Assembly (NCBI GenBank): GCA_964538515.1
Contig: CAZIEW010000058.1
Span: forward strand, 1-37,589
DNA length: 37,589 nucleotides
Reading direction: 5' to 3'
Source of the DNA: CALBZH01 sp964538515
GTDB taxonomy: Bacteria; Desulfobacterota; Syntrophobacteria; Syntrophobacterales; Syntrophobacteraceae
Below the pieces are notes generated by a model. The model was not told where the DNA came from. It saw only the letters and a list, made by a program, of their open reading frames with translations, and made no database searches. Shown piece by piece: positions 32,354-37,589 of the stretch; the first letter of the stretch is position 1, and each line of letters opens with the position of its first letter. A program made the position numbers and the translations under genes.

Positions 32354-33331
32354 TCACGTTCTTGAACTATTTGAGCTGGGCTTCCGGACGACGTATTCGA
32401 ACAACACGACTCCTTCGGCCGAAACGATTTGGACGGTCAACGCCTCAGACCTCACCTGGAGGTAGGAGAAGCCGAGCTGGTCACTGGCGAAAAGACTGTG
32501 GGGGCCTTTGATATTGTCGGGTCGAAGCTTTCCCCCCGATCCGGAAATGAGGAGAGGCAGGCCGCATTCGGCCTTCAGAAACTGCTCGTTGTGCTCATGC
32601 CCGGACAAATAGAGATCCGCGTTGCCGCAGAGCAGGGGAAGCACATCGGCAATCATGAAGTCGGTGTCCCCGTGATAGCCATAGGAATAGATGGGTTTGT
32701 GCCCCATGACCAGCTTCCACCGGGCCTTGGAATTCGTCAGCTCATTGCCGAGCCAGGCGATCTGCTCTTTCGATCCCGGCAATGCGTTGGTGTTAAGGGC
32801 CAGGATCTGGAGATCCCCGACTGTGACCGAGTACACATCGGAGGGCATGTGCCACAAGGAAGAGTGTTTCGTGTAGTCGATTTGGGCTTGCCAGTTGTAC
32901 ATCTTTCCCTGTCGCCCCCAGTCATGCTCACCGAGGATCGCAAACAGGGGAATTCCAAGCTCCCGGTAGGGTTTTTCGAATTTCGAGGCGAACTGAGGGT
33001 CGTCGGTCGATCGAACGCCAGCAGGGTAAAAGTTGTCTCCGAGCATCAATCCAAAGTCGCACTCATTCTGCTCGCAGAATTTCTGCATGGCCGCCGCTAC
33101 TTTCGCTTGATTCCCATCTCCAGTTCCGTTGTCTCCAAAGACAAGGATGCGCAGCCCACGACCGGCTATGGCCTCCGGAGGCCTCTTAAGCGCGACGTCT
33201 TTGGGGATGACCACCGCGGCCGGAGGCTGCATCACGTAGTCCTGCATGACGGTGACGTCGGCCGATGAGGGGTGGGCGAGTGCCACGATGCAAATCACTG
33301 CAAAAAAGACCGTCGCTATTAACCGCTTCAT
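32354..33331 (-). CDS. exported purple-acid-phosphatase-like metallophosphoesterase
   Basis: A 325-residue secreted calcineurin-like phosphoesterase close to the TRAP/ACP5-type acid phosphatases. Signal peptide at 1-24. Metal-site motifs: FGDNGTGD (Asp67), LGDNFYPAGV (Asp99 and the purple-site Tyr102), ILGEHDW (His136, Asp137), GHKPIYSYG (His211) and SGHEHN (His245, His247). The metal-bridging Asn of the usual GNHD motif is replaced by Glu135. The enzyme would release phosphate from organic esters in the periplasm. ATG 33331 is preceded by GAGGA. It is about 115 bases downstream of the methyltransferase-like gene on the same strand. Confidence 0.88.
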   Translation of the reverse strand: MKRLIATVFFAVICIVALAHPSSADVTVMQDYVMQPPAAVVIPKDVALKRPPEAIAGRGLRILVFGDNGTGDGNQAKVAAAMQKFCEQNECDFGLMLGDNFYPAGVRSTDDPQFASKFEKPYRELGIPLFAILGEHDWGRQGKMYNWQAQIDYTKHSSLWHMPSDVYSVTVGDLQILALNTNALPGSKEQIAWLGNELTNSKARWKLVMGHKPIYSYGYHGDTDFMIADVLPLLCGNADLYLSGHEHNEQFLKAECGLPLLISGSGGKLRPDNIKGPHSLFASDQLGFSYLQVRSEALTVQIVSAEGVVLFEYVVRKPSSNSSRT

Positions 33332-33446
33332 GGATTATCCTCGCTGTGCGCCCGGAGATCGCTTGTGAGAGCTCTGCGGCACTGAGTCTGCCACCGCACA
33401 AGGTCGGATACTGCCTCGGGCCGTCAACGGATTGATGGATGGGCTG

Positions 33447-34190
33447 TTAGCGACCCTTAACGTGCAGGATTCGTGTCTTCCGCTTCATGGCACGGAGGGT
33501 CAGGTAAGCAACCATTCCAAAGATGAAGAACCCCAGCCAGCCGTCATCGACCTCCAAGACGCCTTCACCGAGGAAATCCTCCGCGATGTCCAAAAGCGTG
33601 AAGGAAGTGTCGATCACGAAGAAGCCCGTGTACTCGCGCTTCAGAACGTTCTTGAGAGAAAATGACAAAGCAGGCGTTGTCCAGTTCCGGAACCGCGGAA
33701 AGAAAGGGGGCGTTTTCTCAGCCCAGGTGATGTACTGCTCTCCGAATTTGGCTTCGAGAAAGGCTTCCTCTGCGGCGATGATCCGTTCATAGTAAAGCCA
33801 AAATGCCGAGACTCCGAGGACCACCAGCCAGAGCACTTGGATGAAGAGAAGCATTCCCAGGAAGATGATGAAGTTGCCCAGGTAGAGCGGATTGCGCACA
33901 ATGGAATACATCCCCGTTGTGTTGAGCTCGGCCGCTATCTGTTTCTTGGTGTTTCTCCCGGAAGTCTTCTTGGGGACATACCCGATGGTGATCCCCCGCA
34001 CGACAAGACCTCCAATGGACAATGCGAGACAAAACAGCTCCCAGCAGGTGTCCAATTCCTCACTTGTGAGGCGACCGATCAGTCCGGAGTCCCTCAAAGC
34101 GATTATGGCAAAAGGGACAAAAATGAGCGGCAGATAACTCCTCCATCGAAACAGCCATTCCCCTTGAATTTCTTTACGATTTCTGGACAT
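33447..34190 (-). CDS. isoprenylcysteine/phospholipid methyltransferase-like membrane protein
   Basis: A 247-residue membrane protein of the ICMT/PEMT superfamily. About five helices; the conserved cytoplasmic loop is present as LNTTGMYSIVRNPLYLGNFI (about 111-130), where RNPxYxG forms the S-adenosylmethionine site, followed later by AEEAFLEAKFGEQYITW. The C-terminal part (helices near 185-235) is longer than in the minimal family. Function may be methylation of a lipid or isoprenoid group; many bacterial relatives are uncharacterised. ATG 34190 has AAGGA 12 bases upstream; GTG 34244 is the alternative. Confidence 0.82.
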   Translation of the reverse strand: MSRNRKEIQGEWLFRWRSYLPLIFVPFAIIALRDSGLIGRLTSEELDTCWELFCLALSIGGLVVRGITIGYVPKKTSGRNTKKQIAAELNTTGMYSIVRNPLYLGNFIIFLGMLLFIQVLWLVVLGVSAFWLYYERIIAAEEAFLEAKFGEQYITWAEKTPPFFPRFRNWTTPALSFSLKNVLKREYTGFFVIDTSFTLLDIAEDFLGEGVLEVDDGWLGFFIFGMVAYLTLRAMKRKTRILHVKGR

Positions 34191-34329
34191 TAGCCGGTTC
34201 AGTCCTTTGCAGCATGCAGCGTGATGCGGCTCTGGAATAGCCACTCCTGCAAGGCCGTAGCGAAATCAGGGACTCCTGGAGACAGCACCTGCCACCCCAA
34301 TAGGCTCACACCAGAGCAAACAGATTTCC

Positions 34330-34371
34330 TTTACACCCGGCTGGGTTTGAGCTCCCGTTAAATCTTGTTAA
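34330..34371 (-). promoter_or_regulatory. direct-repeat operator and promoter for the methyltransferase/phosphatase genes
   Basis: On the plus strand GTTAA-ATCTT-GTTAA (34357-34371) is a direct repeat with a 10-base period, the geometry bound by OmpR-family dimers. Read on the minus strand it is followed, after about 18 bases past the -35 position, by TGTAAA (34335-34330), a 4 of 6 -10 hexamer. A very similar box lies before system 2 at 36646-36660. The rest of the 34191-34453 gap shows no gene. Confidence 0.5.
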
Positions 34372-34453
34372 TGTTGGAAAAGCAGGAATTGCCCGAGGAT
34401 AATGAGAAACAGGATGGTAGGATGCGTGGCATTACAAGCACGAGCGGTTCGCA

Positions 34454-35878
34454 TCAAAATGCCATGTAAGAGGGTTGGTCCCCCGAAGACTCCCATGGCA
34501 GATAAATCCTGAACGTTGAGCCTTCTCCGGGCCAGCTGTCAACGGCCACACGACCGCCGTGTGCTTTGACAATCGCGTTCACCAGAGGCAGCCCCAGGCC
34601 CATGCCAGGACCGGATCGGCTCTTGTCTCCCCGATAGTAGCGCTCAAAGATGTGCGGCAAGTCCTTTTCCGGAATACCGGACCCAGTGTCGGCGACGATG
34701 AGGGAGACCTCCTTGGGATTGGGTGCCAGCTCTACGCTCAATCGAATTCGCCCACCGGGTGAAGTGTATTTCAAAGCATTATCGACCAGGTTTGCGACCG
34801 CCTGCTCGAGGCGTCTCCAGTCGCCTCTGACCTGCAAAGCCTTGGGGAGAGCCATTTCAAAATGGATGCCCTTGTCTTTGGCCACGGGCTTAAAGGTCTG
34901 AGCGACCTCACTCATCAGGGAGTCGAGCGACAGGACCTCCAGGTTCAAAGAGACCGCGCCGGATTCCGCTTCGGCCACGTCAAGGATTGACTCGGAGAGC
35001 GCTAGGAAGTGATCCAACCGGTCGACGATCTGGTAGAGCGCCATTTGATAGGTGTGCTCATCTCGCGGTGCGCGAAGCGTGACTTCCGCCAGCCCACGAA
35101 TCCCGGTGATCGGTGTGCGCAGATCGTGCGCTAGCGTATCAGTGACATCGCGGAGCCCTTGAACCAGGGTGTCGATGCGGTCCAGCATCCCGTTGAACGC
35201 TTTGGCCAGCCTGTCAACCTCATCTTCGCGTCCGGAAAGGGGCACCCGCTGCCCCAGAGACCGACCGGATATCTCGTATGCAGTGGCTGCCACCTCGCGT
35301 ATGGGTGCCAATGTGCGGCGCGCGATCAGACTACCGGCAACGACCGCGACGAAGAGCGCCAAAAGCGAGGCTTTCCCCACATTGCCGATGAACCCTCTCA
35401 ACCACATCTCGTGGTCTAGCAAGGGTTGCCCGAGCTGAACCACCGATCCATCCGGAAGTCGGCTGTAGATGACACTCACCGCTCGATCATGGTCGAATGT
35501 CAGTCGGCTCACGTCCTCACGCCCCCCCCTGGCCTCCGACAGAAGGTCTGCGTTGATTCCGAAGATGGCGTCATGCTTTCTCGATGTGGTTTCGAAGCCC
35601 ACGACCCCGGAGGGAGCGATGAGACGCCCCATGAAGCGCCCGTCTCCGGCAACTTCCTCCTGTCTCAAATGATGCACAACCCCTTCGCGGCCCCCTTCTG
35701 CATAAGCCATCTTGACTTCGGTGACTTCCTCTCTGAGCTGCTCATCGGTCCAGCGGTGGAATTGATCGTGCATGATGAAATAGAAGACGCTGAAGACAAG
35801 CAAGAAGCAGAAGCTGAACACCCCTGCATACCAAAGAGTGAGGCGTGTCGCGAGATCGCGAGGCGCTCTAAGAGTCAT
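34454..35878 (-). CDS. sensor histidine kinase (system 2)
   Basis: A 474-residue inner-membrane kinase with helices at about 14-36 and 165-187 around a periplasmic sensor of about 125 residues, then HAMP (APIREVAATAYEISG). The phosphorylated His251 is in TLAHDLRTPITGIRG; the ATPase part has LVDNALKYTSPGG, ADTGSGIP, FERYYRGDKSR and GMGLGLPLV. Sequence and domain order closely follow system 1 (His251 versus His255), pointing to paralogy. ATG 35878 overlaps the regulator stop by 11 bases. Confidence 0.93.
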   Translation of the reverse strand: MTLRAPRDLATRLTLWYAGVFSFCFLLVFSVFYFIMHDQFHRWTDEQLREEVTEVKMAYAEGGREGVVHHLRQEEVAGDGRFMGRLIAPSGVVGFETTSRKHDAIFGINADLLSEARGGREDVSRLTFDHDRAVSVIYSRLPDGSVVQLGQPLLDHEMWLRGFIGNVGKASLLALFVAVVAGSLIARRTLAPIREVAATAYEISGRSLGQRVPLSGREDEVDRLAKAFNGMLDRIDTLVQGLRDVTDTLAHDLRTPITGIRGLAEVTLRAPRDEHTYQMALYQIVDRLDHFLALSESILDVAEAESGAVSLNLEVLSLDSLMSEVAQTFKPVAKDKGIHFEMALPKALQVRGDWRRLEQAVANLVDNALKYTSPGGRIRLSVELAPNPKEVSLIVADTGSGIPEKDLPHIFERYYRGDKSRSGPGMGLGLPLVNAIVKAHGGRVAVDSWPGEGSTFRIYLPWESSGDQPSYMAF

Positions 35879-36608
35879 GGCTCACCAGGATATAACCGGC
35901 ACCACGAACTGTCTTGAGAAGCTTTGGCTTCTCCGGACGCTCGATTTTTTCCCGGAGTCGACAGATGTGAACATCCACCACGTTTGTCGAAGGATTGAAG
36001 CTGTATCCCCAGACTTGCTGCAAGATTTGAGTACGTGTCACCACCTGTCCGGCGTTTCGCATCAGGTATCCAAGAAGACCAAATTCCTGTGCCTGGAGAT
36101 CGATTTCCTCTTCGCCTCGGTATGCCTTCCTGGATAGAAGGTCCAGCACCAGGTCGGCAACCTTCAATTTGATGGGCTCCTGGGTGCCTCGAGCTCGACG
36201 AAGCAGCGTCTCAAGCCGTGCCAGAAGCTCGGCAAAGGCGAACGGCTTCACCAGGTAGTCATCGCCTCCAGCTCTCAGGCCACGCACACGATCATCGACG
36301 GTTCTCTTGGCGCTCAGAATGAGAACGGGTGTGTCGACATCCTGGGCCCTCAGCTGCTGCAAAACTTGAAGGCCGTCCATAAGAGGCAGCATGATGTCAA
36401 GCACGAGGGCATCATGTGAGCCCTTTGTGGCCCGATCAAGGCCTCCCGTCCCGGTCGAAGCGACCTCCACTTCATACCCTTCCTCGGTCAATCCCTGGGA
36501 AAGAAATTGAGCGATGTCCGGATCGTCTTCGACGATCAGAATGCGGTCCTTTGGGCGACTGTTCATAGGATACGTTCGCTTTTCTGATTCTGAAAATGTG
36601 TTGGCCAC
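35868..36608 (-). CDS. OmpR-family response regulator (system 2)
   Basis: A 246-residue regulator with VEDD at 27-30, phospho-acceptor Asp71 in LDIMLPLMDG and Lys121 in VKPFAF; the C-terminal winged helix includes LKVADLVLDLLSRKA, LQAQEFGLLGYLM and NVVDVHICRLREKI. Its AKRTVDDRVRGLRAG-type segment matches system 1 almost word for word. GTG 36608 has an AGAGGA site at good spacing, whereas ATG 36566, which gives a more usual N-terminus, has none; I list the GTG. The gene is followed immediately by its kinase. A direct-repeat box lies about 40 bases upstream. Confidence 0.92.
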   Translation of the reverse strand: MANTFSESEKRTYPMNSRPKDRILIVEDDPDIAQFLSQGLTEEGYEVEVASTGTGGLDRATKGSHDALVLDIMLPLMDGLQVLQQLRAQDVDTPVLILSAKRTVDDRVRGLRAGGDDYLVKPFAFAELLARLETLLRRARGTQEPIKLKVADLVLDLLSRKAYRGEEEIDLQAQEFGLLGYLMRNAGQVVTRTQILQQVWGYSFNPSTNVVDVHICRLREKIERPEKPKLLKTVRGAGYILVSHDS

Positions 36609-36645
36609 TCGACTTCCTCTTTAGCATACCTGTGGTCTAGCAAAG

Positions 36646-36660
36646 ATTAAAGATCGTTAA
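36646..36660. promoter_or_regulatory. direct-repeat operator between system 2 and the FG-GAP gene
   Basis: ATTAA-AGATC-GTTAA, same spacing and nearly the same half-sites as 34357-34371. On the minus strand it overlaps the -35 position of a TATGCT -10 about 20 bases before the regulator GTG; on the plus strand it abuts TTGACT at 36662. It is thus placed to control both directions. Confidence 0.5.
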
Positions 36661-36661
36661 T

Positions 36662-36690
36662 TTGACTCCATTCTCGATTTTGCTAACGAT
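36662..36690 (+). promoter_or_regulatory. candidate promoter of the FG-GAP gene
   Basis: TTGACT (5 of 6) is followed after 17 bases by AACGAT (3 of 6), preceded by TGCT. The poor -10 suggests an activated promoter; the operator lies directly upstream. A long leader of about 95 bases would follow. Confidence 0.35.
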
Positions 36691-36747
36691 AGAGGCGTCC
36701 ACCTGATGATCCAACAGAAACGCACGCCAAATCACGACATTTGCCAT

Positions 36748-36767
36748 ATCTATTACTTTCAATAGAT
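36748..36767 (+). repeat. inverted repeat in the FG-GAP gene leader
   Basis: ATCTATT-ACTTTC-AATAGAT is a perfect 7-bp inverted repeat, ending seven bases before the AAGGAGG ribosome site. It could be an operator or a weak leader hairpin. Confidence 0.4.
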
Positions 36768-36787
36768 TTATATAAGGAGGATATAAG

Positions 36788-37589
36788 ATGAATCGTAGCA
36801 GGTTTATAAGCGTCTTTTTCATGGCTATCAGTATCACTTGCATGACAGCTTTCCCTGTTCACGCGGAGGGGCCTGCCTTACAGAAGATTGTCATTATGCC
36901 ATTTAATACACACACCCCTAACGAGCTCCAGTATCTCCATAAGGGAATACCAGACTTGTTCGCCTCGCGACTCAGCACAAAAGAAGAGATTCAAGTCATT
37001 AATGCTGCATCAACAAAAAATGCGACAGCCAGTTTAAAGGGTGACATTTCTCCCGATGATGCCTCTCGAATCGCGAAATCCTTGGGAGCTGACTATGTCT
37101 TATTTGGGACGGTGACTGCGGTAGGCCAGATCCTCGATATTGACGCAACGATGGCTCCCGTCTTGGGGAATACACAACCTTCTCGTCTCACTCTCCAGAC
37201 GAAAAACTTTAATGATGTAATCCCAAAGATCAACCAATTCGCTCAAGAAATTCAGCAAAAAGTCCTCGGCCAACCCGCTCAAGGGTCCGAGACAGGGGGC
37301 TCCGAAGAAAAGATTGTCCGCAACCGAAACCCGGAGCTTCTGCCGGCAGGATCTGCCGACAACAAGGATCGTATTTCCTCTCTTAATCCGAATTTTATTG
37401 AAATAACTTCGGAATCTTCTCTCCGGCAGCCTGGATTGTGGAGAAGCCAAACCTTTACTAGCAGCATCGTTTCGATGGACCTTGGAGATATCGATGGAGA
37501 TGGAAAGGTCGAGATGGTAACGGTTACACCAAACAGAGTGACCGCTTACCGCCGTGACGCAAACGGAATGCGCTCCATTGGCATCTACG
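36788..37589 (+). CDS. exported TolB-like / FG-GAP (VCBS) repeat protein, truncated at right edge
   Basis: The frame is open from ATG 36788 to the window end (267 codons, no stop). AAGGAGG lies seven bases upstream. Residues 1-27 form a signal peptide ending in PVHAEG. The next part has KIVIMPFNTHTP, PDLFASRLS and LGADYVLFGTVTAVG, a TolB-N/curli-assembly-like fold that senses or binds proteins in the envelope. A low-complexity linker follows, then the first FG-GAP calcium-binding blade, SMDLGDIDGDGKVEMV, starting a beta propeller that must continue to the right. Codon use is more AT-rich than in most of the window. Confidence 0.85.
   Translation, partial: MNRSRFISVFFMAISITCMTAFPVHAEGPALQKIVIMPFNTHTPNELQYLHKGIPDLFASRLSTKEEIQVINAASTKNATASLKGDISPDDASRIAKSLGADYVLFGTVTAVGQILDIDATMAPVLGNTQPSRLTLQTKNFNDVIPKINQFAQEIQQKVLGQPAQGSETGGSEEKIVRNRNPELLPAGSADNKDRISSLNPNFIEITSESSLRQPGLWRSQTFTSSIVSMDLGDIDGDGKVEMVTVTPNRVTAYRRDANGMRSIGIY

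Overview
The window comes from a GC-rich (roughly 60%) Gram-negative bacterium. The family mix fits a sulfate-reducing or syntrophic Desulfobacterota (Syntrophobacter-like): an iron-sulfur flavoprotein, a DUF748/AsmA-like envelope giant, LolD/FtsX-type exporters, OmpR-type two-component systems and an FG-GAP (VCBS) protein. This placement is inference; no rRNA or other marker gene is present. I saw no tRNA, rRNA, CRISPR array, insertion sequence or prophage.

Layout. (1) 1-330: a strong sigma70 promoter and a textbook TPP riboswitch on the minus strand, controlling a thiamine gene beyond the left edge. (2) 0.3-5.4 kb: envelope genes on the minus strand, a 1372-aa DUF748 protein and an L,D-transpeptidase. 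(3) 5.8-14.9 kb: central carbon and alpha-glucan metabolism. An iron-sulfur flavoprotein and pyruvate kinase precede a two-gene minus-strand operon (maltokinase-like protein, then a large DPE2-like GH77 4-alpha-glucanotransferase) that diverges from glgX. (4) 14.9-19.9 kb: a minus-strand polar amino-acid ABC importer operon (binding protein, permease, ATPase, permease) ending in a class I aminotransferase, preceded by ridA and a small unknown gene. (5) 20.2-23.8 kb: three glycosyltransferases joined by 4-nt overlaps. (6) 24.3-32.3 kb: two-component system 1, an eight-helix membrane protein of COG4705 type with four internal repeats, then a tight four-gene exporter operon (PsbP-like exported protein, two different LolD-type ATPases, one 883-aa FtsX permease). 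(7) 32.3-36.6 kb: on the minus strand, a purple-acid-phosphatase-like metallophosphoesterase, an isoprenylcysteine/phospholipid methyltransferase-like membrane protein, and two-component system 2. (8) 36.8 kb to the right edge: the start of an exported TolB-like/FG-GAP protein, truncated by the window.

How the parts may work together. The glucan genes can trim (GlgX), transglycosylate (GH77) and possibly phosphorylate maltose (kinase), with pyruvate kinase adjacent. The amino-acid importer is genetically tied to a transaminase and to RidA, which removes the reactive enamine/imine by-products of PLP enzymes. The two two-component systems look like paralogues and bracket the membrane-protein/exporter block. 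The most interesting signals are a repeated GTTAA-N5-GTTAA operator shared by two-component system 2, the methyltransferase/phosphatase genes and the terminal FG-GAP gene; the two-ATPase/one-permease exporter with a dedicated exported partner; and the DPE2-like GH77/maltokinase pair, whose kinase has an AT-rich N-terminal half.
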